A DNA stretch of 64,000 nucleotides from Hydrogenovibrio sp. 3SP14C1 (GCF_029625905.1 NZ_JARTLM010000007.1:62001-126000); one strand, 5' to 3'; shown: positions 8,495 through 20,436, numbered from the stretch's first letter. Translations and numbers: made by a program. Notes: generated by a model not told the origin, from the sequence alone.

Positions 8495-9446
8495 AACGAC
8501 GTCTGCTCGATTTTGTTTTAGGTTTTTCTTCACGGTGATTTTCACCTTTTTCTTTATATTTACCACGCCCAGTTTCTTTTTTAAACGGTTCGGCATGTTT
8601 AGCCGCCATTTTTTTCGCTTTCGTCGGGTTGTTTCTTAAATCAGGGCGCGGCTCTTCAGCTAGATCAACCGATTTCAATAACTGGTTAATTTGTTTCCAA
8701 GTCAATGGTTCACTTTTGCCTCGACGCAAAGTACGCGGCAAAGAGAACTGGCCATAACGCGTTCTTACCAAACGACTGACTTGCACGCCTTGTGATTCCC
8801 AAATTCGGCGCACTTCACGGTTACGCCCTTCTTTGATTACAACGCGATACCACTGGTTAATCGACTCTTCTTCTTGTTGTGGAATCTTACCAATGCTTTC
8901 AAATTTGGCGAAGCCATCTTCCAGTTTGACGCCCTTTTTAAGGCGATTCAGAATCTCATCGGACACTTCACCAAACACGCGAACAGAATATTCTCTTTCC
9001 ATTTCATAAGATGGGTGCATCAATCGGTTCGCCAGCTCCCCATTATTAGTTAGAATCAATAAACCAGAAGTGTTGATGTCCAAGCGTCCAACACTGATCC
9101 AGCGACTGTTAATGATTCTTGGTAGGCTAGAGAAAATGGTTTCACGGTCTTTTTCATCTTTACGTGAACACACCAGCCCTTCCGGCTTGTTATAAAGAAT
9201 CACCTGAGTCGGCTGTTTCTCAAGACGCGTTTCTTTTACTAATTGGTCGTTAACTTTGATGGTGTCCGTTGGAAAAGCACGATCTCCAAGCGTGGCGACC
9301 TTACCATTTACTTTAACCACACCTTGCGCGATGATTTTTTCAACTTCTCTTCGAGAACCAAACCCTCCGCGGGCCAATATTTTTTGCAGTTTTTCGCCCG
9401 CCGGTTTTTTAGAAGAAGTGGATGTTTTTGAAGAAGATGTCGTCAT
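8493..9446 (-). CDS. rluB: 23S rRNA pseudouridine synthase (RluB type)
   Basis: 317 residues: N-terminal S4 RNA-binding domain (about 17-75, EKLQKILARGGFGSRREVEK), then the RsuA/RluB catalytic domain with the active Asp in GRLDINTSGLLILTNNG, and a lysine/arginine-rich tail of about 60 residues. RluB makes pseudouridine 2605 in 23S rRNA; RluE or RluF would lack this S4/tail pattern. The start overlaps the stop of the M50 protease gene by one base (TAATG), so the pair is translationally coupled. Confidence 0.88.
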   Translation of the reverse strand: MTTSSSKTSTSSKKPAGEKLQKILARGGFGSRREVEKIIAQGVVKVNGKVATLGDRAFPTDTIKVNDQLVKETRLEKQPTQVILYNKPEGLVCSRKDEKDRETIFSSLPRIINSRWISVGRLDINTSGLLILTNNGELANRLMHPSYEMEREYSVRVFGEVSDEILNRLKKGVKLEDGFAKFESIGKIPQQEEESINQWYRVVIKEGRNREVRRIWESQGVQVSRLVRTRYGQFSLPRTLRRGKSEPLTWKQINQLLKSVDLAEEPRPDLRNNPTKAKKMAAKHAEPFKKETGRGKYKEKGENHREEKPKTKSSRRR

Positions 9447-10111
9447 TACGAAAGTCCTACCATTTGGAGTAAATAACCCTGTAACGCTTGATAAGGGCCA
9501 GAAATAATAGGGCCGAGCACACCGAGGAACAAGAGACCTAATAAAATAAAGAAGCCATACGGCTCTAAACGATTGTATGAATATGCTAAACGCGCCGGCA
9601 ATATCGCAGATAAAACCCGGCTTCCATCAAGCGGTGGAATCGGAATCATATTTAAAACCATCAACACCAAGTTAATGGCGATACCCGCCATACCGGAATA
9701 GGCTAAGAACTGGCCTACATTGTCTGGTGACGTGCCGCCGGCTGAAAGGTCATAGCCTAACTTCGCGATAAATGCCCAGCCGATAGCCATGAGTAAATTC
9801 GAAAGCGGCCCGGCGATGGCAACCCAAGCCATATCCACAGCTGGGTTTTTAAAATTACGTGCGTTAATTGGAACGGCTTTTGCCCAACCGAATACAAAAC
9901 CACCTAACACCAATAAGGTAATCGGCACCACAACTGTTCCAAGTGGGTCAATATGCTTTAGAGGATTTAAGGTGACACGACCAAGCATTAAAGCGGTTTT
10001 ATCGCCTAACTTTGAGGCAACCCAACCATGAGCCGCTTCGTGTAGGGTAATTGCCATTAGCACGGGAATCGTCCAAATGGCAATTTTTTGCATCACACTT
10101 AATTCAATCAT
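9446..10111 (-). CDS. Site-2 protease (M50) family intramembrane metalloprotease
   Basis: 221 residues, mostly hydrophobic. Zinc site HEAAH at 24-28 (HExxH) and the second metal-binding motif NMIPIPPLDG at 154-163 are intact. There is no PDZ domain, unlike RseP encoded at 57.6 kb, so this is the short bacterial M50 subfamily of unknown substrate. AGAGG precedes the ATG. It overlaps rluB downstream, an arrangement I recall from other proteobacteria but cannot verify here. Confidence 0.88.
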   Translation of the reverse strand: MIELSVMQKIAIWTIPVLMAITLHEAAHGWVASKLGDKTALMLGRVTLNPLKHIDPLGTVVVPITLLVLGGFVFGWAKAVPINARNFKNPAVDMAWVAIAGPLSNLLMAIGWAFIAKLGYDLSAGGTSPDNVGQFLAYSGMAGIAINLVLMVLNMIPIPPLDGSRVLSAILPARLAYSYNRLEPYGFFILLGLLFLGVLGPIISGPYQALQGYLLQMVGLS

Positions 10112-10176
10112 ATTTGCCTCTCACCGTTAAAACCTTACCGATTATCTTATGAACTTTTCAACACAAGATAATGAAT

Positions 10177-10800
10177 TTACTCTTTAAATTCGCCTTGACC
10201 TTGACGAAGTAATTCTGGAACATCTTCGGTAAAATCAATCACAGTAGTCGGCTCAAACCCACAGAATCCGCCATCCAGCACAGCATCTAACGAATGTCCA
10301 AGTGTTTCCTGAATGGACCAGCCATCGGTCATAGGGAGGTCTTCACCCGGTAAAATCAAGGAAACTGAAATCAAAGGTTTATCAAAATAAGACAACAACG
10401 CATTGGCGACAATATTCGGCGTTACTCTCAAACCAATATTTTTGCGTTTAGGGGTTTGTAACCGTCTTGGCACTTCTCGACTAGCGGGCAAAATAAAGGT
10501 ATAAGGCCCAGGTAAATGCGATTTTAAATATCGAAACTGAACATTGCCAACTTTGGCATAAGCGGATAAATTGCTGAGATCCGGACAAACGAGGGTGAAG
10601 TGATGTTTGTCATCTAAACGGCGAATGGCACGAATACGATCTGCCCCCCCTTTGTTATCAAGCAAACAGCCAAGTGCATACCCCGATTCTGTAGGGTAAG
10701 CAATTACTCCGCCTTTATTGAGCACATCAACAACTTGCAGCAACAATCTTTCTTGAGGGTTTTCAGGGTGAACTGAAATGTATAAACATTCTTTTCGCAC
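10177..10800 (-). CDS. yciO: YciO family (Sua5/YrdC-like) protein
   Basis: 207 residues from a GTG start, the same size as E. coli YciO. It has the YrdC/Sua5 fold signature near the N-terminus (GGVIAYPTESGYALGC at about 29-44) and the later RLDDKHHFTL segment. Sua5/TsaC make threonylcarbamoyl-AMP for the tRNA t6A modification; YciO is a related branch whose physiological role is less certain. The partner rnm (yciV) lies directly upstream on the same strand, as in E. coli, supporting the assignment. tsaB, another t6A gene, is elsewhere in this window. Confidence 0.85.
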   Translation of the reverse strand: MRKECLYISVHPENPQERLLLQVVDVLNKGGVIAYPTESGYALGCLLDNKGGADRIRAIRRLDDKHHFTLVCPDLSNLSAYAKVGNVQFRYLKSHLPGPYTFILPASREVPRRLQTPKRKNIGLRVTPNIVANALLSYFDKPLISVSLILPGEDLPMTDGWSIQETLGHSLDAVLDGGFCGFEPTTVIDFTEDVPELLRQGQGEFKE

Positions 10801-10930
10801 AATCTTATTCCGGGGTTAAAGGCTATATTTTATAAAAATATCAACGCTTTCAAAGTTTCAACCGGATTATACACGAAACCCTTGTTTATCATAACAGTGA
10901 ATCCGGCATTGAATTCGCTAATGAAAGTCC

Positions 10931-11776
10931 TTAAGACGTGGTTATCGACGTCTCAAATAGCTCCCAAACGGGGGTGCATTTTTGTGGCATGGGCGCTAAC
11001 CAACCCAATCCTCGCCAAGTATGTTCGGGACGATGAAAATCCGACCCCATTGAAGCGTGTAATTCGAATCGCTCGGCACGATCAGCCATGCCTGTTTGTT
11101 CGGCGCACACTCTAGGCTGATTGACCACTTCTAGTGCTTGACCACCTGCAGTCTTAAAGTCTTCAATCATTTTATTCAGTTTATTCGAGGTCATTTTATA
11201 GATATGTGGGTGCGCAATCACCGCAACACCATTTGCGGCTTTAATCCATGCAACCACTTCTTCCAATTCAGGCCAGTCCACTTCAGCATACATGGGACGA
11301 CCTTTTTTTAAATATTTATCAAACGCTTGTTGCTGATTCTTAACAATGCCTTTGTGAATTAGAGCTTGGGCAAAATGATTTCTGCCAATCATCCCCTCTT
11401 GGATTTGTGGCAAAATATCTTCCAGAATGCCATTCAAATTGCGGCGTTGGAATTTGGCGTCAATTTCAAAAGCTCTTTTCCAGCGCTTTACCCGATTTAA
11501 TTTCAAACCGGCTTTTAAGACGGGATTTTCAATATCAATATCCAACCCAACAATATGAATGGTATGCCCTTTCCATTGGCATGAGATTTCTGATGCAGCG
11601 ATCAACTCAAGGCCTTGCTCTTGCGCATAGTCTCGAATCAGTTCATAGCCATAAGTCGTATCATGGTCGGTGATTGCCAGTGTGGTAATTTCTTTTTCTT
11701 TAGCAAGATCAACCAATTCCTGTGGACTTAATGCGCCATCAGAAATGCTGGTGTGACAATGGAAATCGACTTTCAT
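10931..11776 (-). CDS. rnm: PHP-domain 5'-3' exoribonuclease RNase AM
   Basis: 281 residues with all PHP metal motifs: DFHCHTSISDG at 4-14, TDHDT near 37-41, an ASE motif, VIAHPH and GSDFH near the C-terminus. E. coli RNase AM (YciV/Rnm) trims 5' ends of rRNAs, especially 23S, and can also act on 3',5'-bisphosphates. AGGAG precedes the ATG. The gene reads toward yciO with a 130-bp gap. Confidence 0.87.
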   Translation of the reverse strand: MKVDFHCHTSISDGALSPQELVDLAKEKEITTLAITDHDTTYGYELIRDYAQEQGLELIAASEISCQWKGHTIHIVGLDIDIENPVLKAGLKLNRVKRWKRAFEIDAKFQRRNLNGILEDILPQIQEGMIGRNHFAQALIHKGIVKNQQQAFDKYLKKGRPMYAEVDWPELEEVVAWIKAANGVAVIAHPHIYKMTSNKLNKMIEDFKTAGGQALEVVNQPRVCAEQTGMADRAERFELHASMGSDFHRPEHTWRGLGWLAPMPQKCTPVWELFETSITTS

Positions 11777-11962
11777 ACTGCTCCTAAGCGATAAATAATA
11801 GGGAGTAAAAGCATGACTAAAATCGTAAAACCCATGGTTGACCTTTCTTTCATGGACAATCCCATATAAAATGCTGCTTTATACTCATTGAGAGAGTTGT
11901 CAGACTTTAACGAAAAACACCTCTCTTTATTATTCTATCAAACACAGCATAAAAGTATTCCA

Positions 11963-12607
11963 ATGAAACTATTATTTGACCTTTTTCCCGTCATTCTTTT
12001 CTTTATCGCATTTAAACTTTACGGTATTTATGTGGCAACCGCCGTCGCGATTGCTGCATCAATTGTTCAAGTTACTTACGTTTATATCAAAAATAAACGT
12101 GTTGAAAAGATGCACCTTATCACGCTGGCAATGATTGTTATTCTTGGGGGTGCGACTTTAATTCTTCAAGACGAGACGTTCATCAAATGGAAACCAACAG
12201 TTGTTAACTGGGGGTTTGCTTTGGTTTTCTTTGGCAGTCATTTCATTGGTCAAAAACCTATTATCCGTCGCATGATGGATCAAGCGATTTCACTCCCTGA
12301 CAACGCTTGGATTAAACTCAGTTATATGTGGGTGGCTTTCTTTATCTTTTCAGGGATTGCGAACATTTATGTTGCTTATCAATATGACACCGATACCTGG
12401 GTCAACTTCAAATTGTTCGGTTTGATGGGGTTAACACTGGCATTTATCTTGATTCAGGGCATCTATATCAGCCGCTTTATTAAATCGAGCGATGCAGATC
12501 AAGTTGATGACACTGAAGAAAAGGTGATGGACAGCACAATTGAAACCCTAGCCGATGTGGAACTAGATTCGGTTGTGGAAACCAAACATGATTCAAAAAA
12601 ATCATAA
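11963..12607 (+). CDS. yciB: Inner-membrane septation protein A (YciB/IspZ)
   Basis: 214 residues from ATG 11963; an upstream in-frame TTG would add 25 residues with no family counterpart, so I reject it. The protein has about five helices and ends in a hydrophilic acidic tail of about 40 residues that is longer than in E. coli YciB. Family motifs seen: LFDLFPVILFFIAFKLYGIY at the start and KPTVVNWGFALVF, NLFG-like VNFKLFGLMGL later. YciB contributes to cell-envelope integrity and division. It is followed at 30 bp by yciI on the same strand. Confidence 0.88.
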   Translation: MKLLFDLFPVILFFIAFKLYGIYVATAVAIAASIVQVTYVYIKNKRVEKMHLITLAMIVILGGATLILQDETFIKWKPTVVNWGFALVFFGSHFIGQKPIIRRMMDQAISLPDNAWIKLSYMWVAFFIFSGIANIYVAYQYDTDTWVNFKLFGLMGLTLAFILIQGIYISRFIKSSDADQVDDTEEKVMDSTIETLADVELDSVVETKHDSKKS

Positions 12608-12637
12608 ATTAAAGCCTCATTAAAAGGAACGGACACC

Positions 12638-12937
12638 ATGTTATATTCAATTTTTGCTTATGATGTCGAAGACAGTTTGCCTTTACGTGCCAAAGCGCGT
12701 CCTGGTCATATTGCCCGCTTAAATGAAATGGCGGAAGCCGGTCGTTTAATTTTAGCGGGGCCAAACCCGGCAATTGATTCTAATGATCCTGGCGAAGCCG
12801 GCTTTAGCGGTAGTTTGATTGTGGCGGAATTTGATTCTTTGGAAGAAGCCCAGGCCTGGGCAAATGCGGACCCTTACCTGGCAGCGGGTGTCTATGAAAA
12901 AGTGGAAGTCAAACCCTTTAAAAAGGTACTTCCATAA
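12638..12937 (+). CDS. yciI: YciI family protein
   Basis: 99 residues, the family length. The ferredoxin-like YCII fold is shown by [20 protein letters not shown], the RPGHIARL loop carrying the conserved His, and the [14 protein letters not shown] end with the conserved Asp. The His/Asp pair is thought to be catalytic but the substrate is unknown. A strong AAAAGGAA ribosome binding site precedes it. A dispersed palindrome encodes Gln72-Ala73-Trp74 in the surface region just before the conserved DPYL. Confidence 0.88.
   Translation: MLYSIFAYDVEDSLPLRAKARPGHIARLNEMAEAGRLILAGPNPAIDSNDPGEAGFSGSLIVAEFDSLEEAQAWANADPYLAAGVYEKVEVKPFKKVLP
12850..12859. repeat. CCAGGCCTGG palindrome inside yciI
   Basis: Exact copy, read as Gln72-Ala73-Trp74. 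Flanking C and G extend the palindrome to 14 bp (12848-12861, GCCC...GGGC). Confidence 0.9.
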
Positions 12938-12992
12938 TCTTAATTTTCCAGCTATGATGATATTCTCATTCAATTTTCAATAGGATTTAACC

Positions 12993-13454
12993 ATGTCGAA
13001 TGTTGCTTATCTTATTCCCAGACGTAATCAGAAATTACAATTAGAGACGGCTGATCCCGTTGAACTGGTGGAATATGATTTTGTGCAAGTTCCCCTGCTG
13101 GGTTGGACATCTGCCGGTGAACCTATTCAAATGGAAATGGATTACGACACGGTTTCCGTTCCTCAAAGCATGGTACGAAAAGAAACCTTTGCCCTTCGCG
13201 TCAAAGGAAGTTCCATGATTGAAGAAAACATCGAAGATGGCGACATTGTTATCATCGAGCGACGTTCAACGGCTGAAAACGGTGAGTCCGTCGTAGTTCG
13301 AATCAACAATGAAGAAGTTACGATGAAAAAGTTCTATATTGAAAAAGATGGCATTCGTCTTCAACCTGCCAATGCGGATATGGAACCAATCTACATTACC
13401 AATGAAAACATTGAAATACTGGGAATCGTTACAGGCATTCTGCGCCAGCCGTAA
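12993..13454 (+). CDS. LexA-like S24 self-cleaving domain protein without HTH
   Basis: 153 residues. The S24 peptidase core is complete: an Ala41-Gly42 cleavage-like site (GWTSAGEP), catalytic Ser74 in VKGSSM and Lys112 in EEVTMKKF, matching Ala84-Gly85, Ser119 and Lys156 of E. coli LexA. The N-terminal 35 residues are far too short for the winged-helix DNA-binding domain and look unstructured. It could be a UmuD-type partner or a RecA-responsive regulator acting by protein contact, but no umuC or polymerase gene adjoins. AGGA precedes the ATG. It follows yciI by 55 bp. Confidence 0.82.
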   Translation: MSNVAYLIPRRNQKLQLETADPVELVEYDFVQVPLLGWTSAGEPIQMEMDYDTVSVPQSMVRKETFALRVKGSSMIEENIEDGDIVIIERRSTAENGESVVVRINNEEVTMKKFYIEKDGIRLQPANADMEPIYITNENIEILGIVTGILRQP

Positions 13455-13494
13455 CGGTAGCTTTTTCACTCCTGCAAACTGAACGATCAAACGA

Positions 13495-14004
13495 ATGAAA
13501 CCATCCCCTTCACTTATCACACTTCTAGTTACCGGTGGAACACTGGATAAAGACTATCAAACCACCACAGGTGAGTTGGTCTTTTCTGACACTCATTTGC
13601 CGAAACTACTCAAAGAAGCCAACAGCACCTTGCCGATTAAAACAAATGTCTTAATGATGAAAGACAGTTTGGAAATGCAGGATGCGGATCGTGAGAAAAT
13701 TCTAAAAGCTTGTATTGAAAGCGAAACGGACAGAGTCGTCATAACCCATGGCACCGACACTATGACCGATACGGCCGTATTTCTGAAAGACTCTCGCCAA
13801 CTGACGGATAAAACAGTGGTATTAACGGGAGCCATGCGCCCTTTTCAACTCAACCAGTCAGACGCTTCTTTCAACCTCGGAGCGGCTTTAATGGCGTCAC
13901 AATTAGCTTCACCTGGCATTTATATTGCGATGAACGGTGAGCTTTTCGAAGCCAATCAAGTTAGCAAAAATCGACAGCAAGGTATCTTCGAACTTCATAC
14001 CTAA
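13495..14004 (+). CDS. Short asparaginase-family protein (N-terminal domain only)
   Basis: 169 residues, about half the usual 320-350. It matches the N-terminal catalytic domain: TGGT with Thr16, Tyr21, THGTDTM with Thr87-Asp88, and Lys106 ahead of TGAMRP. These correspond to the two Thr-based catalytic sets of L-asparaginases. The C-terminal domain, which in the full enzymes completes a neighbour's active site, is missing, yet the frame ends cleanly. Single-domain members occur in some proteobacteria, so this may be natural. Activity uncertain. No clear ribosome binding site. Confidence 0.8.
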   Translation: MKPSPSLITLLVTGGTLDKDYQTTTGELVFSDTHLPKLLKEANSTLPIKTNVLMMKDSLEMQDADREKILKACIESETDRVVITHGTDTMTDTAVFLKDSRQLTDKTVVLTGAMRPFQLNQSDASFNLGAALMASQLASPGIYIAMNGELFEANQVSKNRQQGIFELHT

Positions 14005-14073
14005 TATTTTCTTTTAAATCAACTAGTAACCAACTTTTCTTTAACCTTTATTACAAGGATTTTTTACGTTTCA

Positions 14074-14979
14074 ATGAAAGTAGCATTGGCTTATTTTGCA
14101 GTGGTTTTGATCTGGGCAACGACACCTTTGGCGATTCAATGGAGCGGACAAGATAACTGGTTCGTTGGGGTGGCTGGGCGTATTTTAATCAGTGCTATCC
14201 TGGTGATTCTAATTCTGATATGGATGACGCGTGTGCGTTTTTCATTGCATTGGCGTGATATCAAAATCTATCTCGCAGCAACTTTAGGTATGATTGGCGG
14301 CATGACGCCAATGTATTATGCTGCTCAAACCATGCCTTCGGGTTGGATTTCGCTTATTTTTGGCTTAACACCGATCCTAACGGGGGTGTTTGCATTTATA
14401 TTGCTAAAAAACTTACAGATGACCATTAGTAAATATGTTGGCATATTGGTCAGCTTTGTAGGCTTATCAGTTATTTTTGTCCCAAAACTGAACTTTTCAC
14501 CTGATCAGCAGCTCTTACTGGGAATGAGCTTAGCGGTATTAGGCGCAAGCTGTCATTCATTGAGTACCGTTCTAGTGAAAAAACTAAACCACGGTCTGCC
14601 GAATACCCACATTGTCGCAGCGGCTGTTTGGCTGACAAGCTTAATTTATTTAATCGCCCACCCACAATATCTCTATCAGCTACCCCAGCTTTCTCAAAAA
14701 GCATTATGGGCCATTACGTATCTTGGCGTTTTAGGGTCGTTAGTCGGGTTTATTCTTTATTATTATGTGCTCAAACGAATCGACGCGATTCGATTGGGTC
14801 TGATCACACTGATTACCCCTATCATGGCGCTTTTTTTGGGTTATTTTTTAAACAATGAACCCCTTAATAGCCGTATCTTGACAGGGGCAGGCCTGGTTAT
14901 TTTTGGGTTGGTTTTATTTGAATTCGGGCATCGAATTTCTAAAGAAAATTTAAAACTACTCACCTCTAGAACGCTTTAA
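14074..14979 (+). CDS. EamA (DMT superfamily) transporter
   Basis: 301 residues, about ten helices in two EamA halves. The first half has LIWATTPLAIQWS; the second ends TLITPIMALFLGYFLNNEPL. Substrate unknown. The best ribosome binding site-like AAGGA is unusually far (about 16 bases) from the ATG. It is followed by a DUF3817 gene after 27 bp, likely co-transcribed. Confidence 0.87.
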   Translation: MKVALAYFAVVLIWATTPLAIQWSGQDNWFVGVAGRILISAILVILILIWMTRVRFSLHWRDIKIYLAATLGMIGGMTPMYYAAQTMPSGWISLIFGLTPILTGVFAFILLKNLQMTISKYVGILVSFVGLSVIFVPKLNFSPDQQLLLGMSLAVLGASCHSLSTVLVKKLNHGLPNTHIVAAAVWLTSLIYLIAHPQYLYQLPQLSQKALWAITYLGVLGSLVGFILYYYVLKRIDAIRLGLITLITPIMALFLGYFLNNEPLNSRILTGAGLVIFGLVLFEFGHRISKENLKLLTSRTL

Positions 14980-15006
14980 TAGGCACTCTACAAACAAGGA
15001 AATATC

Positions 15007-15300
15007 ATGACATTTGTAAGATGGATGGCAATATTGGAAGGAACGTCTTTATTGGTACTGCTTTTTATTGCGATGCCCCTTAAATATCAGTTCGGACAAC
15101 CAGAAGCAGTTCGTTGGGTTGGGCAAATACACGGCATATTATTTATAACATTCAATGTTGTTTTGTTCGGTTATGCCACAAAAGGTAGATTAACGGAGAC
15201 TCAGGCATTTAAAGGGTTTCTAGCATCATTCGTCCCTTTCGGCACGTTTGTTTACAAAGCCACCACCTTGAAAAAAATTAACCCGAAAATATCGAATTAA
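15007..15300 (+). CDS. DUF3817 small membrane protein
   Basis: 97 residues with three hydrophobic helices and the family pattern of a conserved EG(T)SLL at about 11-16, an IHGILF helix at about 41-46 with its buried His, and FVPFGTFV near 76-83. Function unknown. AAGGAAAT precedes the ATG. It converges on darP with only 33 bp between, where no clear terminator is visible. Confidence 0.85.
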   Translation: MTFVRWMAILEGTSLLVLLFIAMPLKYQFGQPEAVRWVGQIHGILFITFNVVLFGYATKGRLTETQAFKGFLASFVPFGTFVYKATTLKKINPKISN

Positions 15301-15333
15301 AATTCAAGACTGGCCGCTTTCACTACTCAAGCA

Positions 15334-15879
15334 CTACCATTCAAGCCCTTTCAGGTATTGGAAAATTGCACGGTAAGATTTCGGCGGTTTATTTTGCTCC
15401 GCTTCTTTTTGTGCATTACGAATCCACTGGCGTAATTGCGTGCGGTCTGCATGTGAATACAGTTCCATAAACTCGTTCAATGCTTCATCACCTTCCGAGA
15501 CAAGGCGGTCACGCCATTTTTCAAGGCGATGAAAATGAACGGCTTGCTGTTTGGATTTTTGCTCAATTTCAAATAAACGCTGTTTAATTTGAGAGATCAA
15601 ATCCTCATTTTTTCTTAAATATTTACCAATATAAAGTTTCTGACGCTTAATTGCAGGCCCATTCCCCATTTCCTTCAGTAATAAAATGGCTTTGAGTAAG
15701 TCTTCCGGCAAATGAAAGGTTTTTAAGGTCGAGGGTGAATATTCTGCTAACTGCTCGCCTAGGTCTGTTACTGCTTGCGCAGCCTTTTTGATATCCGTTC
15801 GGCTTTCGAACTCTTCTTGTTCCCAATCAGGCGTTTCTTTTTTTTGTTTAACTCTATTTACGTTACGAGGTCTGACCAT
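15334..15879 (-). CDS. darP: Ribosome-associated protein DarP (YjgA, DUF615)
   Basis: 181 residues, close to the 183 of E. coli DarP. Charged and helical throughout, with family motifs RTDIKKAAQAVTDLGEQL near 26-43 and RRQKLYIGKYLRK-like IKRQKLYIGKYLRK near 79-92, and the RQWIRNAQKEAEQNKPPKSY end. DarP promotes late 50S subunit assembly. It lies downstream of ligA on the same strand with a 73-bp gap. Confidence 0.87.
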   Translation of the reverse strand: MVRPRNVNRVKQKKETPDWEQEEFESRTDIKKAAQAVTDLGEQLAEYSPSTLKTFHLPEDLLKAILLLKEMGNGPAIKRQKLYIGKYLRKNEDLISQIKQRLFEIEQKSKQQAVHFHRLEKWRDRLVSEGDEALNEFMELYSHADRTQLRQWIRNAQKEAEQNKPPKSYRAIFQYLKGLEW

Positions 15880-15952
15880 ATCGGTTCCATTATTGGGTTA
15901 TTTATATTTAAAAGCGATCAAAGATAAGACGACTTAGATAACTTTTTTAACT

Positions 15953-18885
<2,933 letters not shown>

Positions 18886-18969
18886 CCAGCACTTCCCTTA
18901 ATTTTTTTTGAGTTGATAGAATACAATCTGAATGTGGAAAATTTTACTTTAATTTCACCATAAAGAAAA

Positions 18970-19000
18970 GTGAAGACACCTTTTAATCTGGCGTCTTCAC
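18970..19000. repeat. 11-bp inverted repeat upstream of the FGGY kinase
   Basis: GTGAAGACACC and GGCGTCTTCAC form an 11-bp stem with one mismatch around a 9-nt loop, followed on the plus strand by a short T run. It sits in the zipA/kinase divergent region, ending 33 bp before the kinase ATG. It could be an operator, or a leader hairpin that limits kinase transcription. Confidence 0.6.
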
Positions 19001-19033
19001 CGATATTTTTCAAATAACCCCGGAAGACGCTGA

Positions 19034-20341
19034 ATGCATATATCCTCAAACACTTCTGAATTTATTTTAGGAATCGATGTTGGCACGTCTGGCATTCGAG
19101 CCGTAGTGGTTGAAAAAAAAGGACTTTCTAGTTCAACAATCCAATTCAGTACGACTGTTGACATGCCTTTTCCAAACCGTAAAGGCAGTCAAAGTGAACA
19201 AGACCCAACAATTTGGTTAATGACGTTAGAAAAATTATTTTCTCAACTGCAAGCATTTGACAACCTTTCAAGGGTCACCAAATTAGTTTTAGATGCCACG
19301 TCTTCAACGGTTTTGTTATGCAATTTAAATGGCGAAGCTTACTCACCCGCGTTGATGTATGACGATAAACGCGCCCTCCAGCAAGCCGATATTATTAAAC
19401 AAGTGGGGCCAGAGAACAGTGGTGCTCATGGCGCTTCAAGCACCCTTTCTAAGGTTTTGTGGCTTGAAACGTATTTGCCTGACACTTTAACCCAATTTAA
19501 CCGTCGCTCTTACTGCATCTGTCATCAGATTGATTTTTTAAACCATTTTTTAACCGGCACAATCAATGTGACGGATGAAAATAATGCGCTCAAGCTAGGT
19601 TATGATTCGGTGCATCAAAATTGGCCTAACTGGGTTAAAAAACTGGTTTCGTCACCGCTTCCCAGAGTGGTTGCACCCGGCACCGAACTGGCTAAAATTC
19701 GGCCAGGCCTGGCTGAAAAATATAATTTCAACCCAAACCTAACCGTATACACCGGAACAACCGATAGCATCGCCGCCTTTCTAGCGTCCGGCGCAAATCA
19801 AATAGGTGATGCAGTGACCTCTTTAGGCTCAACTTTGGCGATTAAACTCTTATCGGACCGCCCTGTTTTTGCGCCTAGATATGGAATTTACAGTCATCAC
19901 TTGAAAGGACAATGGTTAATTGGCGGGGCTTCTAATGCAGGAGGCGCAGTATTACTAAGCCATTTTTCATTAGACACTTTGATTAAACTGCTTCCTCAAA
20001 TTAATATCGATACACCAACTGATTTGCACTACTACCCTTTGCTAAGCTCTGGAGAGCGGTTTCCGATTGCAGATGCTGAACTGAAGCCCAAGCTGACTCC
20101 TAGACCGAATTCAGATACAAAATTCTTACAAGCGATGATTGAAGGATTGGTGGAGGTAGAAGCTTTAGGATTCCAACGCCTCTCAGAACTTGGCGCACCA
20201 GAAGTGAAACGAATTTTTACCGCTGGAGGGGGACTCAAAAATACCGTTTGGATGGCGATTCGACGTCAATATCTGACTGCTGAGATTGAACCTGCTAAGA
20301 ACACAGAAGCAGCGTTTGGTGTCACACAGTTACTTTCCTAA
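19034..20341 (+). CDS. FGGY-family carbohydrate kinase
   Basis: 435 residues, somewhat shorter than classical xylulokinases (about 480-500). ATP-binding phosphate-1 motif LGIDVGTSGIRAVV at 13-26, a DATSSTVLL motif near 90-98, the catalytic region around LYDDKRA-like MYDDKRA and the phosphate-2/adenosine motif TAGGGLKNTVW near 395-405. The family phosphorylates sugars such as xylulose, ribulose and glycerol. The short form resembles the ribulose/xylulose kinases of phototrophs, but that is from memory. The gene converges on cbbY with a shared terminator, suggesting a pentose role (inference). Confidence 0.85.
   Translation: MHISSNTSEFILGIDVGTSGIRAVVVEKKGLSSSTIQFSTTVDMPFPNRKGSQSEQDPTIWLMTLEKLFSQLQAFDNLSRVTKLVLDATSSTVLLCNLNGEAYSPALMYDDKRALQQADIIKQVGPENSGAHGASSTLSKVLWLETYLPDTLTQFNRRSYCICHQIDFLNHFLTGTINVTDENNALKLGYDSVHQNWPNWVKKLVSSPLPRVVAPGTELAKIRPGLAEKYNFNPNLTVYTGTTDSIAAFLASGANQIGDAVTSLGSTLAIKLLSDRPVFAPRYGIYSHHLKGQWLIGGASNAGGAVLLSHFSLDTLIKLLPQINIDTPTDLHYYPLLSSGERFPIADAELKPKLTPRPNSDTKFLQAMIEGLVEVEALGFQRLSELGAPEVKRIFTAGGGLKNTVWMAIRRQYLTAEIEPAKNTEAAFGVTQLLS
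19703..19712. repeat. CCAGGCCTGG palindrome inside the FGGY kinase gene
   Basis: Exact copy, read as Pro224-Gly225-Leu226, one of two coding copies in this frame. Flanks extend the palindrome to GCCAGGCCTGGC. Confidence 0.9.
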
Positions 20342-20344
20342 CCA

Positions 20345-20380
20345 TAAAAAAAGCCCATCTAATTTAAGATGGGCCTTTTC
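20345..20380 (+). terminator. Bidirectional terminator between FGGY kinase and cbbY
   Basis: Stem GCCCATCT / AGATGGGC with a 6-nt loop, A run before and CTTTT after; serves both converging genes. Confidence 0.88.
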
Positions 20381-20436
20381 AAATAAATAATCCAGTTAAT
20401 TTATCAATAAATCAACTGGAATTCGCTGACAGATGA

